From: Blautia glucerasea
GTDB lineage: Bacteria; Bacillota; Clostridia; Lachnospirales; Lachnospiraceae
Reading direction: 5' to 3'
DNA: 64,000 bases
NCBI RefSeq assembly: GCF_013304385.1
Contig: NZ_JAAITU010000020.1
Coordinates: forward strand, 1 to 64,000
The translations under genes were made by a program, and so were the position numbers. The notes below the pieces were generated by a model. It worked only from the letters and a program-made list of their open reading frames with translations, did not search any database and had not been told where the DNA came from. Shown here one piece after another: positions 18,174-28,042 of the stretch (the first letter of the stretch is position 1; every line of letters begins with the position of its first letter).

Positions 18174-19261
18174 AAAAAGGAAGAGTAAAGGCAGCAGTTA
18201 TCTGTCTTGCGATTTGCTGTAGCATGCTGCTTGGCACAGTAAGTGCTAAAGCGGAACAAAAAGGCAGTATTACACTCAGGCTTGCCCAGACAGCGGCTGG
18301 CATTGAAGTGACTCTCTATCAGATAGCAGGGTATGAGAATGATGGATTTGTGTACAAGGATTCTTTTGCAGGAAGCGGCATTAATGTATCCGGTCTGAAG
18401 ACAGCCTCTGAATACGAAAAGGCAGCCGAAGGTTTGGCAGCTTTTGCCAAATCCAAGAAGCTTACAGGTACTGTGGCACAGGCTGGTACAGATGGCACTG
18501 TTTCTTATAAGAATGTAGAGAACGGGATTTATCTGGCTGCCCAGACCGGCGGTGAGGATATTATGGTAATGCAGCCGGTGATCATACCGGTTCCTTACAG
18601 TGAGAACAGTACAGAGAAGTACGATCCGGTACTGAATCCTAAGACCACCTTCCCAGGCGGTGCAGTGATCCTGAATAAGACAGATCCAGATGGGAAAACA
18701 CTGGAAAAAGCAGTATTTGCTTTATGGCAGAAGGTTTACCCAGAGGCAGGAGAGACGATTCCCCAGGGAGCAGTTTCCGGATCTGATGAAGGAGGAAGCT
18801 TCTACTGGAAAGAGTTTAAGACTCAGCTTACAACAGACGGGAACGGACAGATCGTAGTTACCGATCTTCCTCTTGGTTCTTACCAGTTTACCGAGGAGAA
18901 AGCTCCTGACGGATTTGTAAAGCTTTCCCAGCCTGTAGCATTCAAGATCACACGGGCCGGACAGACAGCAGTGGTAAATGGAGTATATGTACAGGCTTCC
19001 GGAAATGTGCAGGTTTTAAGTGTGGTGAACCAGCCGGAAGAAGTGACACCTACACCGGAGATTACCAATACACCAGCTCCGGAACCAACATCTACACCTG
19101 TACCTGATACACCATCAGATAACACACCGCCATCCAGCGGCACAACCAATGTAAAGACCGGGGATAACACACCGATCCTTCCTATGATCGCAGTGCTTGT
19201 ACTGGCAGTGATCGTTGCAGCTGTTGTGGTGATCCTTAAGAAGAAAAAGCATGATAAATAA
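18170..19261 (+). CDS. ancillary pilin / cell-wall-anchored Cna-B protein
   Basis: A GTG start overlaps the sortase stop (GTGA). The 363-residue protein has a signal peptide (cleavage near SAKAEQ), an N-terminal pilin-like domain, a Cna-B domain from about 165 to 280 with the isopeptide 'E-box' YQFTEEKAPDGF, and a Thr/Pro-rich stalk. The C-terminus is a sorting signal: VKTGD replaces LPxTG, then a hydrophobic helix and KKKKHDK. The VKTGD variant is seen in many Clostridial surface proteins. It probably decorates or anchors the pilus built by the adjacent sortase. Confidence 0.85.
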   Translation: MKKGRVKAAVICLAICCSMLLGTVSAKAEQKGSITLRLAQTAAGIEVTLYQIAGYENDGFVYKDSFAGSGINVSGLKTASEYEKAAEGLAAFAKSKKLTGTVAQAGTDGTVSYKNVENGIYLAAQTGGEDIMVMQPVIIPVPYSENSTEKYDPVLNPKTTFPGGAVILNKTDPDGKTLEKAVFALWQKVYPEAGETIPQGAVSGSDEGGSFYWKEFKTQLTTDGNGQIVVTDLPLGSYQFTEEKAPDGFVKLSQPVAFKITRAGQTAVVNGVYVQASGNVQVLSVVNQPEEVTPTPEITNTPAPEPTSTPVPDTPSDNTPPSSGTTNVKTGDNTPILPMIAVLVLAVIVAAVVVILKKKKHDK

Positions 19262-19306
19262 CTCTTTATATAAAAAAGCATGATAAATACCTTCTTATAT
19301 AATGAA

Positions 19307-19338
19307 GCAAAAAGAAGTCCGTAAGGGCTTCTTTTTGC
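19307..19338 (+). terminator. terminator after the sortase/pilin pair
   Basis: GCAAAAAGAAG pairs with CTTCTTTTTGC around a short loop and carries its own T tract. Confidence 0.8.
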
Positions 19339-19345
19339 ATGTAAA

Positions 19346-19443
19346 AGAGAAAAAATAACATTTTCTTAAATAATCCACAGAGAAAAAAATAACATTTTTT
19401 TTAAATAATCTACGAAAAGCTTGTCATAAGAGAAAAAAATAAA
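19346..19443. repeat. AT-rich direct repeats before the response regulator
   Basis: A 33-base unit (19346-19378, AGAGAAAAAATAACATTTTC...) recurs as 35 bases at 19379-19413 and starts again at 19429. The third partial copy lies in the spacer of the promoter, so these may be binding sites for a regulator. Confidence 0.55.
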
Positions 19444-19449
19444 TATAAT
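19421..19449 (+). promoter_or_regulatory. promoter of the response regulator gene
   Basis: TTGTCA and a perfect TATAAT are separated by 17 bases, 43 bases before the TTG start. Confidence 0.7.
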
Positions 19450-19491
19450 AAAAAGGTACACTTATTGTTCTAAATACAGGGGGAGTAGAAA

Positions 19492-21018
19492 TTGCGAAAG
19501 ATCTTGATCGCAGATGATGAGAGAATCGAAAGACAAGGGATCAGAAGCCTTCTCGAAAGAAAAGACTATAACCTGGAGATCCTGGAAGCAAGCAATGGCA
19601 AAGAGGCGTTGGAGATTGCCAGGAGCCAGAAGCCGGATATTTTATTAAGTGATATAAAGATGCCATTTATGACCGGACTGGAGCTGATGGAGAAAGTGCG
19701 TCAGTTTGATTCTGAGATGGCCATCATTATTTTCAGCGGATACAGTGATTTTGAATATGCCAGACTGGCGATCAAGTACGGAGTGTTGGGCTATGTGCTG
19801 AAGCCGGTGAATCCGTCAGAATTTTATAATGTGATCGACAAGACGCTTATTGCCATTGATGAGAAGAAGCAGACAGAAGTACTGATGCAGAAGAATCAGG
19901 ATTTTATGGAGCAGTTTTATCTCCAGAAATATTTGAATACAGGCAGACAGGATATTAAGGCGGAAGCTATGGCTACGCTGGATGTTTCCTGGTGGGAGCA
20001 GGTCCGTCAGATGATCCTGATAGAGACTGCCACAGACTTTTTTGAAGAGCATGCAGAGGATTTTGAGACGGAACTGGCCGCTGAACTGAAGCTTCCATTC
20101 CATTATCTGAATTTGAGTGCCACCAGTTCTCTTCTCTTTTTTGATGACAAGGTAAAGGTGGATTATTCTGTGCTGGGACAGCATATCCATGGATTTATGA
20201 AAGATACTATGAATGCAGAATGCTATGTGGCTGTTTCCAGTACGATTACATCCGATTTCAATATGGCAGATGCCTATCAGGAAGTAGAGATCCTTATGGA
20301 GAACCGCTTTTACAGGTCGGATATGTGGGTTTATATGCCGGATATCAACTGGGAAGGCAAGGATAATTACGATGTGGTGGTTGATCTGCTGGAAAATATG
20401 GAGAATGATGTGCGGCTTCGGGACCTGACCCATTTGTGGGAGCATTTCCGCAAGTTTGCCGCACAGAAGCAGCAGGGAGGGAAGTTTTCTCATATTTTTG
20501 TGAAGTTTTCCTGCTCAAATATTGTAAAGGAAATGTATAAGGATATGAATTTCTCTTCGGACAAATGTGCAGATGCCATTGAGAAGCTGTATCAGTGCAC
20601 TACAATTCAGGAGATCATCGATATCCTGGAGCAGAATATCCAGCTTTATGAGGATACCATGTTTTCTAATCAGAGTGGTGCCAGAAGCGATGTAGAAAAG
20701 GTTAAGAGCTATGTGTATGAGCATTATGCAGATGAGCTTAGTGTGGAGATCCTGGGGAAGGGCGTGTATCTTTCACCTGGGTATATGAGTTACATATTTA
20801 AGAAGGAGACAGGGGAAGGCCTGACTCATTTTATCAGGGAATTTCGTCTGGAGAAAGCCAAGGAGCTTCTTTGTACCACCAACAAGAAGATCGTACAGAT
20901 CTGCAAGGAGACCGGATTTACCAATGCCTCCTATTTCTGCAAAAGCTTTCGTGAATATTATGGATGCAGCCCTGAGAAGTTCCGCAAAACATCCGGAAAT
21001 GGGGAGGATATAGGGTAG
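19492..21018 (+). CDS. YesN-type response regulator with AraC DNA-binding domain
   Basis: The 508 residues have a receiver domain at the N-terminus (acidic pair DDE at 9-11, phosphoacceptor D54 in LLSDIKMP, conserved Lys in VLKPVN), a long central region of about 250 residues, and a C-terminal AraC double helix-turn-helix (LSVEILGKGVYLSPGYMSYI, then CKETGFTNASYFCKSFREYYG). The start is TTG at 19492 behind GGGGGAG. No histidine kinase gene is adjacent, so it is an orphan in this window. Lying between the pilus modules it likely controls pilus or adhesin expression, an inference from position only. Confidence 0.88.
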   Translation: MRKILIADDERIERQGIRSLLERKDYNLEILEASNGKEALEIARSQKPDILLSDIKMPFMTGLELMEKVRQFDSEMAIIIFSGYSDFEYARLAIKYGVLGYVLKPVNPSEFYNVIDKTLIAIDEKKQTEVLMQKNQDFMEQFYLQKYLNTGRQDIKAEAMATLDVSWWEQVRQMILIETATDFFEEHAEDFETELAAELKLPFHYLNLSATSSLLFFDDKVKVDYSVLGQHIHGFMKDTMNAECYVAVSSTITSDFNMADAYQEVEILMENRFYRSDMWVYMPDINWEGKDNYDVVVDLLENMENDVRLRDLTHLWEHFRKFAAQKQQGGKFSHIFVKFSCSNIVKEMYKDMNFSSDKCADAIEKLYQCTTIQEIIDILEQNIQLYEDTMFSNQSGARSDVEKVKSYVYEHYADELSVEILGKGVYLSPGYMSYIFKKETGEGLTHFIREFRLEKAKELLCTTNKKIVQICKETGFTNASYFCKSFREYYGCSPEKFRKTSGNGEDIG

Positions 21019-21228
21019 CATATTTTGATATTTTGTGCTATTCATTTGTATAGGCATACTTACGTTAAATATTAACATGAATAAAAATGCTGCTTATTTT
21101 GGGCTGATTCCTGGAAAAGCAGCTTTTTTTACCCAAAACCAGCCTATTCTTTATGATAGCTTTTTATATTTTACAAAAAGTTATACGTTTCTGGAAAATG
21201 TAATATTCCATTGCTGTAATTCTACAGC

Positions 21229-21234
21229 TATAAT
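21229..21234 (+). promoter_or_regulatory. -10 box ahead of the giant adhesin gene
   Basis: A perfect TATAAT lies 65 bases before the start without a good -35 box at the right distance. That would fit a promoter needing an activator such as the adjacent response regulator. Confidence 0.35.
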
Positions 21235-21298
21235 TAACAATAGAAGTCAGTGTGAATGCCGTCCGGCTTAGGACAGCGATTTTGGAAGGGTGAGGAAC

Positions 21299-24200
21299 AT
21301 GAAAAAGCGAACATGGCAGAAAGTAGCAGCGCTGATCGCTTGCGCTGCGATGATCATAACAACGCCTGATATTTCAAATCTGGTAAATGTCAGCGGTTCA
21401 TCCTATGAGGATGAGACCACAGGAGTTGAGTTCATCAGTAATGAGGCAGAGGATGTGGAAGCTGTTTCTGAGGATGAAGACGGATTCTCCGGTACTGAGA
21501 TTTCAGATGAGAACCAAACTACGGATACTGATTTTTCTGCATTTGATGCAGATACTGATACAGCCGAATTTGTTTCTGATTTTTCATCCGGTACGGATGA
21601 GGGAACAGATTCAGCAATGATTACTGACACAGAGACTGAAGTCCAGCCAGCTGCAACGGTTATCCTTGAAAGTGCAGATGCCCCCCAAGCGTCAGCAGCA
21701 GTTCAGGGACAGCCAAGATGGGTACATATTACTTCCAACGCATCCAGTACCCGGCAGGGCAAAGCAAGAATCCGTCTGTATATGACGGATGATCAGGACG
21801 ACAGTCCGGCCTATATATTGTATACATCCCTCTTTTCGCAGTGGCAGGAGACCGTTCCGGAACAAGAACCCTCATCCGGGGCGGTGACCCTTCCACCCAC
21901 AAAGCTTGAAGGAGCTTTGAATGGAACGGATGTACTTAGCGTTTCCCGGGTACAGGAGTACCTGAAGGATGATAATGGGGAATACGTATTAGACGATAAT
22001 GGAAATCTGATCACTACCGCATGTTATCTGGAGTATGAGCTTGCTGCAGGCAGCAGTGCGGATTTTTATGCAGCTTTTGTTTATAAGACACAGGATGAAA
22101 GCTATTCTTATAAAGCGGATCTGAAGGCCAGTGTTACCTGGGAAGAGGAAGAACAGTCTCAGGATGTGACCCTTCCGGAGGATACAGGCAAGATCAAGCT
22201 TACCTGGGACAGCAGCGCAGAAACATCCGGGGATACCATCAGTGCAGATCCGGAAGTGCCGGACAACCAGGAGGACGAAACATCAGGAGAAGAAAGCCAG
22301 GAGCAGCCATCCCTGGTGCGTATTTCTATGACCAAAACTCTGGAAGCCGGGTGTCAGGATGTGACAGAGGACGATTCTGATACAGAGGTAGAGGATGCTT
22401 CAGATGAAAATACAGATTCAGCAGATGAGAATACAGAGAATACTTCTGCAGAGTCAGAGATCGCTTTATCCGGTCAGCTTTATGGTGTACATGTGACAGC
22501 ACAGGATCTTCATACGGATGCTACAGCAGACAGTACCATTAAGCTGGATCTGAAAGACATGGGATCCGGACTTCCGGTTTCCGGCCTTTTCGTTTCTATG
22601 GGAAAGACAGAAGAGGAAGCATTAAGCAGCGAAGCCTGTGACAGCAGCGTGATCCCCAATGGACTGACAGATGGAGATCTGACAGTGACACGTGTGAAGA
22701 ATGATTCAGAGGATTATCTTACCTTCCAGTTGCCGGCTGGGGATACCGCTGATTTTTATGTAGGTATTTCCTACCATGCACAGGAAGAAACATATCATAA
22801 GACTATTGGCATAGAGCCGGAGGCACTGCAGGAAACCAGTCTTCAGGATGTAGATGCACAGCAGGAAGCTGATTCCCAGAACATAGAAGAACAGCAGTCA
22901 GCAACAAATGCAGAGCTGGATGTGCTGTCTGCGCTTCCAGGAGCTATTCCTGTGGAAAGCGAGACTGCAGATGTCCAGGATGAAACTTCTCAGGATCCGG
23001 AGTCCCAGGAAGACACAGAAGGGGATGCTGGAGAAGATGCAGGGAAGCAGCTGATCAGCGTGCTGGAGAGCGGAGCCGCAGCCATTACATTGGCCTGGGC
23101 TGCCAGATCGTCTGCAGGAACCGTATACTTTGCAGTACCAGCAGACTGGATCAATAATGGGTACACAGTGAAAGCCTGGTTAAAGGCTGGAAAGTCCAAC
23201 GACGATCCGCAGTCTTTGATAGATATGACAGATACTAATGGTCGTCTCTACAAGGGATTGCAGGTATATTCAATCCCAGTGACCAGTGATATTAATAAGT
23301 ATGGCGGTCTTGAGGAGCTTTACTTCCAGGCATTTCAGGGGGGGACGAATAAGGATCAAAAGGTGGCAATCACTGGCTGGGCATATGAAAGCGTATTCCT
23401 GGATAAGCTGTATGATTCTGAAGCAGAACAATGGGTGGATTACTCCTCATTTGATCCGGACGATCACACTTCCTTTAAAGGGAAGACCATGTACTTTGAA
23501 AATAAGACAGGGCAGGCCCTTTCTGGTGTAAATGCAGTCTTTTATGAGAAGGACAACAGCGGTAAGCTGCAGCAGGTACGGTCTGTTGCTATGACAGGAA
23601 ATGCAAATGGCAAGGCAAACGGCTATTCTGTTACCATTCCAGATGCTCCGTGCTCTTATGTACGGTTTACAGACGCTTCCGGGAATGTCCTGGGCGACAA
23701 GTATTCCAATTTCTATGGGCAGGGTGTAGGAGAAGCTGGTGTAGAAAGCGTACTGTTTGCAGAAGGTTCTACAGATTGCTACAAATATGCAGGCACAGCC
23801 GACAATTCCACCTGGGGTGTACTGGGAAGCAGAACAGTTTATTTTGACGCTACATATTCCAAACTGTCATATAAGGGAAGTGACGGTGTGGATAAGGCAT
23901 ACAGCATACCTGGAGAGGACGGAACTTTTAAATACTACATCTCTGGAGAAGGCAAAACAGATATTGAAGGGGATATGACACTTGTATCCTCTCATTCTGA
24001 AAATGGACATACCTGGAATGACGTGTACAGAGCAGAATTACCGGAAGAGTATACAAACATTGCATTTTTTGGATTTGATCCCAATAGTGCAACGAATTAC
24101 GGCGGGCATGGCGAGAGTACGGGCACACTGACAATTCCAACAGATCTGGTGAACCCATGCTTTTATGCTGATGCAGGAGATACAGTAGTATATGACGGTG

Positions 24201-27200
24201 GCCAGCGAGACGGTTACTGGGATGAAGTTTATACCATCCGAAATGCAGAAGCAAAGAAATCTGGAGATGTAGTAGATATTACAAAGGATACATTTACCAG
24301 AGCATCAGATACCCTGTATGTAAATTCTACTTTTTATGATTATTATACAGATTATGAATTAAATGGAAATAACCGTGACAAATATCCTGGAGGAAGTGGT
24401 ACAAGTTATAGGAACTGGGTAACATTTCGTGAGTTTGACCAGGCGCTGAGTGATTACTATCAGGCAAATACCTCGTCAATTCCCATTTATGTTGGACATT
24501 TCCAGCCAAGCTATTCAGACTGGGGCACAAGATTTGAAGGCATTGCATCCACACTGAATCTGTATGGATATAAGGATTACAATAATTTCTTTTCGACAAA
24601 CAACTCAGCGCTTGATATTAACGGAACTAATAATAACGATTATGCAAGAATAGCCAAGGGTCTTGTAAAGGATACATTGGCAGATGGAAATCTGGTAGCA
24701 ACAAAAGAAGGATCAATTCTTCCATTATTTAATGAAGCTTTTCTATTGGGGAATAACAGCAAAAATGCTGTGATCGGAGATGTTTACCATAATGTGGCAT
24801 TTCCGTTCAAGCAGGAAGACCTGGATAATAATGGAGTGAAATACTGGGTATTTGACAGCAGCAAAACTACGTTGTTGATGAAACAGGATTCTGCTACAGG
24901 AGAATACCACCTGCAGGATCCAGGAAAATTGTATGAGAATTGCACGAACCTGAATAGCTCCAGTGCACCACAGGATAAGCATGGCTTCTTCCCATTCAAT
25001 GAAGGCTCTGCTTCTAAAAGTGCTAATACATATAACTACGGTTTTGGAGCAAAGCTGGAATTCAATTTCAGGCTGACAAAGGACGGAACGGTTAAAGATA
25101 ATAAAGGCAACAAAGTACCTATTGAGTTTAACTTCTCCGGTGATGATGATGTGTGGGTATTTATTGACGGAAAGCTTGCACTAGATGTGGGGGGCGCCCA
25201 CAGTCCTGCTACTGGAACTCTTAATTTTAATACATTGAAGGCCACTGTCAGTGATGTAAAGGCAAGTGCAGGAGATGGAAGTCCAGCCACAGTTACAGAT
25301 TTTACCCTAAAGGGAGAGAAAACAGCTGAACATACCTTGACCATGTTCTATATGGAACGTGGTATGTGGGAATCCAATATGAAGGTTACTTTCAACTTTC
25401 CGGATGAGAACCAGCTGCAGGTGGAGAAACAGGTAGACACTACTGGTGTAAACAGCCTGTTCAGTGATCTTTTTAAAGATACTTCTATCTTTAACTTCTC
25501 CATCAAGAATCTGGCAACCCATTATGGAGAAAAGAAAGTGGATTCAAACGCTGCAAAGCCTTTGAGGATCGCAGAACAGGATTATACTGTTGCTCCAACT
25601 CATAAAGACAATATATTTGCGAAGGATGAAAGTGGCAACAGCAATTTTACAGGAAGCGTTCACTGGCATGCAAAAGAGGATGATGCGGACAGCAGTTACA
25701 GAGATCAGCGATATGGAGAATTAACACTGGGTGAGCCGATTGACATTTCAAAGATGGCTTATCTGGAGATTAAGTTCTATTATGATTACAATGATACCCC
25801 GTCCCTGTCCAATATGTATCTGCAGTTTGAAGACAGTAGCGGAAACTTAGGTGGTAATCTTGGAACGGAAACACTTTCCGGACGTACTTATGGGTCTGTT
25901 TCCATAAAAAGTAGAGAATGGGTAACAGTAAAGCTGGATCTTAGCAAGATGTCTTGGAGTGAGGGCTTTGACAAGACGAATCTTAAAAAGCTCCGGTTTG
26001 GATATAACTTTCCAAGAGATTTCTACCTGAAAGACTTTGTGTTCAGGCCTACGGTTGAGATTTCCGAGCCCACCGGATTTGTTACCAAACAGTACAAGAT
26101 TCCGGATTATGGCTCTGCCACAAGCGGAAAGCTGGAGATCCCGGAGGGAGCTACCTATACCTCTACATCAACTAAGCGTGATGCCCGTGTGATCGGTGAT
26201 GATGGAGAGTTTGTATTGGAGGATCATGAAACCGTTACTTTCAAAGATCAGTTCCGAAGAGGAAGTTACATAGCCCTGAAGGAGGAAGTTGATCCCGACC
26301 TGTTTGATACCACCTGGACCATGTATGAGAATGGACAGGCAGTTGCCGGAATGGGAAGCGGAACTACTATTACCAATGCAAGTCCTATACCGGGCATGAC
26401 GAACCAGACGGGTACAGCTATTGATGACGGACGAACGGAAGCAATGCTTACCGAACTTGATGCAGACGGACAGAAACAGGAAAATGCATACACAGGTACA
26501 AAGCCAACTGAAAGTACTTTTGTATTCCGCTCTTATGCAGATCCTGACAATACAACAACAGCAACAAAACTGAAAGCAGTCTTTTACAATAAAGTAAAGA
26601 CCGGTACCCTGAAGATCACCAAAACAGCGGCTTATGGCGAAAAGCTGTCAGGTGAGTATAAATTCCGTGTTACCTTTACAAATGTAGGTGACCTGGGACT
26701 GGAAGAAAATCCTATTACACAGGATTGTATCATTAAGCTGAATGGTGATGGACAACCGGGCTCATGTGAAATTACCGGGATTCCGGTAGGAACCTTCTTC
26801 AAAGTAGAAGAGATTTCCACAGATGATGGTTCTACTCTGGACAGCATTTTGATAGATAAAACTGAACAGCCTAAGGGAACCACAGCAGCAAAGGGAGATA
26901 TCAAATCTTCCGGAACTACTGTAGAGACTACTTTCCGAAATACAAAGAAACCAGTTGTAAACATTTCTGTAGAGAAGCTTTGGAAGAATGCAGACGAAAG
27001 TGATTATAAAGGGAAACTTCCTGAGAAGATCTATGTACAGCTTCAGAGAAGACAGTCTGATACTGATACCTGGGCACCTGTATCTACAGATGAAAATGCA
27101 AAGACTTATACAGAGCTTGCAGGCAATATGTACACCGGAAAGTGGCAGACTTCCTTTACAGGACTGGATAAATGTGTGGACTATACACAAGAGTCCCCAA

Positions 27201-27913
27201 TAGAATGGCAGTACCGGGTAGTAGAAGTCAGTGTGGGTCAAGATGGTACAGTTACACCTATTAAAAACGAAAATACGATACAGTTTTCAGAAGGCCGGTT
27301 TGCGGTAACCTATAATTTCGTACTGCAGGATCATGAAACCGTTACTTTCAAGGAGGACAGGATCAATTTTACTGATGAAAATGCAGGAGAAGAGATCATT
27401 ACCAATACATATCAGCTTCCAAAGACAAGAATACAGATCCTGAAGATTCAGGCAGGTACTGCCGGAGACAATCCGACTAAACTGGCAGGAGCCAAGTTCC
27501 GTCTGGAGAAGCTTCTGGAGAATGGCAGCGTGGATAGTAGCTTTCGAGCAAGAGAGGAAACAACTTCCGATCAGTCTGACACTCTTGGCCTGGCAGCATT
27601 TGAAGATCTGGAGGATGGAACTTATCAGATCACAGAGATTCAGGCTCCAGAAGAGTACAGCCTTCTGGCTTCCCCAATCAAAGTAGTACTTAACCGAAAG
27701 GATAATTCGATTCTTGTAGACAAACAGGATGTTAGTCACATGCTGCGTGATGATACCATTACCATTCAGGTAGCGGATCAGAAGAAATTCAACCTTCCTG
27801 CAACAGGAAGCTGGAGCAGACTGATCCTTGGATTTTCCGGTGGGATCCTCATCGGACTGGCTGTAATCATTTATCTGTTACAAAAGCGGAGAAAGGAGGG
27901 CAAAGCTTCCTGA
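21299..27913 (+). CDS. giant LPxTG-anchored surface adhesin / pilus-tip protein
   Basis: About 2204 residues. A signal peptide (MKKRTWQKVAALIACAAMII) leads into a roughly 600-residue Glu/Asp/Ser/Thr-rich region with two related beta domains (VHITSNASSTRQGKARIRLY and VHVTAQDLHTDATADSTIKL). A PA14-like 'fibro-slime' domain follows near 1270-1310 (SGDDDVWVFIDGKLALDVGG), then several Cna-B domains in the last 500 residues, the final one with E-box YQITEIQAPEEY. LPATG near 2167, a membrane helix and an RRKEGKAS tail complete the sorting signal. GGAAGGG favours ATG 21299 over GTG 21290. It is the likely pilus tip or adhesive subunit of the locus and is followed by the backbone pilin. Confidence 0.85.
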   Translation: MKKRTWQKVAALIACAAMIITTPDISNLVNVSGSSYEDETTGVEFISNEAEDVEAVSEDEDGFSGTEISDENQTTDTDFSAFDADTDTAEFVSDFSSGTDEGTDSAMITDTETEVQPAATVILESADAPQASAAVQGQPRWVHITSNASSTRQGKARIRLYMTDDQDDSPAYILYTSLFSQWQETVPEQEPSSGAVTLPPTKLEGALNGTDVLSVSRVQEYLKDDNGEYVLDDNGNLITTACYLEYELAAGSSADFYAAFVYKTQDESYSYKADLKASVTWEEEEQSQDVTLPEDTGKIKLTWDSSAETSGDTISADPEVPDNQEDETSGEESQEQPSLVRISMTKTLEAGCQDVTEDDSDTEVEDASDENTDSADENTENTSAESEIALSGQLYGVHVTAQDLHTDATADSTIKLDLKDMGSGLPVSGLFVSMGKTEEEALSSEACDSSVIPNGLTDGDLTVTRVKNDSEDYLTFQLPAGDTADFYVGISYHAQEETYHKTIGIEPEALQETSLQDVDAQQEADSQNIEEQQSATNAELDVLSALPGAIPVESETADVQDETSQDPESQEDTEGDAGEDAGKQLISVLESGAAAITLAWAARSSAGTVYFAVPADWINNGYTVKAWLKAGKSNDDPQSLIDMTDTNGRLYKGLQVYSIPVTSDINKYGGLEELYFQAFQGGTNKDQKVAITGWAYESVFLDKLYDSEAEQWVDYSSFDPDDHTSFKGKTMYFENKTGQALSGVNAVFYEKDNSGKLQQVRSVAMTGNANGKANGYSVTIPDAPCSYVRFTDASGNVLGDKYSNFYGQGVGEAGVESVLFAEGSTDCYKYAGTADNSTWGVLGSRTVYFDATYSKLSYKGSDGVDKAYSIPGEDGTFKYYISGEGKTDIEGDMTLVSSHSENGHTWNDVYRAELPEEYTNIAFFGFDPNSATNYGGHGESTGTLTIPTDLVNPCFYADAGDTVVYDGGQRDGYWDEVYTIRNAEAKKSGDVVDITKDTFTRASDTLYVNSTFYDYYTDYELNGNNRDKYPGGSGTSYRNWVTFREFDQALSDYYQANTSSIPIYVGHFQPSYSDWGTRFEGIASTLNLYGYKDYNNFFSTNNSALDINGTNNNDYARIAKGLVKDTLADGNLVATKEGSILPLFNEAFLLGNNSKNAVIGDVYHNVAFPFKQEDLDNNGVKYWVFDSSKTTLLMKQDSATGEYHLQDPGKLYENCTNLNSSSAPQDKHGFFPFNEGSASKSANTYNYGFGAKLEFNFRLTKDGTVKDNKGNKVPIEFNFSGDDDVWVFIDGKLALDVGGAHSPATGTLNFNTLKATVSDVKASAGDGSPATVTDFTLKGEKTAEHTLTMFYMERGMWESNMKVTFNFPDENQLQVEKQVDTTGVNSLFSDLFKDTSIFNFSIKNLATHYGEKKVDSNAAKPLRIAEQDYTVAPTHKDNIFAKDESGNSNFTGSVHWHAKEDDADSSYRDQRYGELTLGEPIDISKMAYLEIKFYYDYNDTPSLSNMYLQFEDSSGNLGGNLGTETLSGRTYGSVSIKSREWVTVKLDLSKMSWSEGFDKTNLKKLRFGYNFPRDFYLKDFVFRPTVEISEPTGFVTKQYKIPDYGSATSGKLEIPEGATYTSTSTKRDARVIGDDGEFVLEDHETVTFKDQFRRGSYIALKEEVDPDLFDTTWTMYENGQAVAGMGSGTTITNASPIPGMTNQTGTAIDDGRTEAMLTELDADGQKQENAYTGTKPTESTFVFRSYADPDNTTTATKLKAVFYNKVKTGTLKITKTAAYGEKLSGEYKFRVTFTNVGDLGLEENPITQDCIIKLNGDGQPGSCEITGIPVGTFFKVEEISTDDGSTLDSILIDKTEQPKGTTAAKGDIKSSGTTVETTFRNTKKPVVNISVEKLWKNADESDYKGKLPEKIYVQLQRRQSDTDTWAPVSTDENAKTYTELAGNMYTGKWQTSFTGLDKCVDYTQESPIEWQYRVVEVSVGQDGTVTPIKNENTIQFSEGRFAVTYNFVLQDHETVTFKEDRINFTDENAGEEIITNTYQLPKTRIQILKIQAGTAGDNPTKLAGAKFRLEKLLENGSVDSSFRAREETTSDQSDTLGLAAFEDLEDGTYQITEIQAPEEYSLLASPIKVVLNRKDNSILVDKQDVSHMLRDDTITIQVADQKKFNLPATGSWSRLILGFSGGILIGLAVIIYLLQKRRKEGKAS

Positions 27914-28042
27914 CCGCTAAGAAGCAGACAGATGGTGCAACAATAAATGTGTGAGAGATATAAAAACAGCGAATGCTTATAACAAAACTTACAGGAAAAC
28001 AGAAACGCTGTATAAAAAGAAAAAGAGAGAGAGGATATGAGT

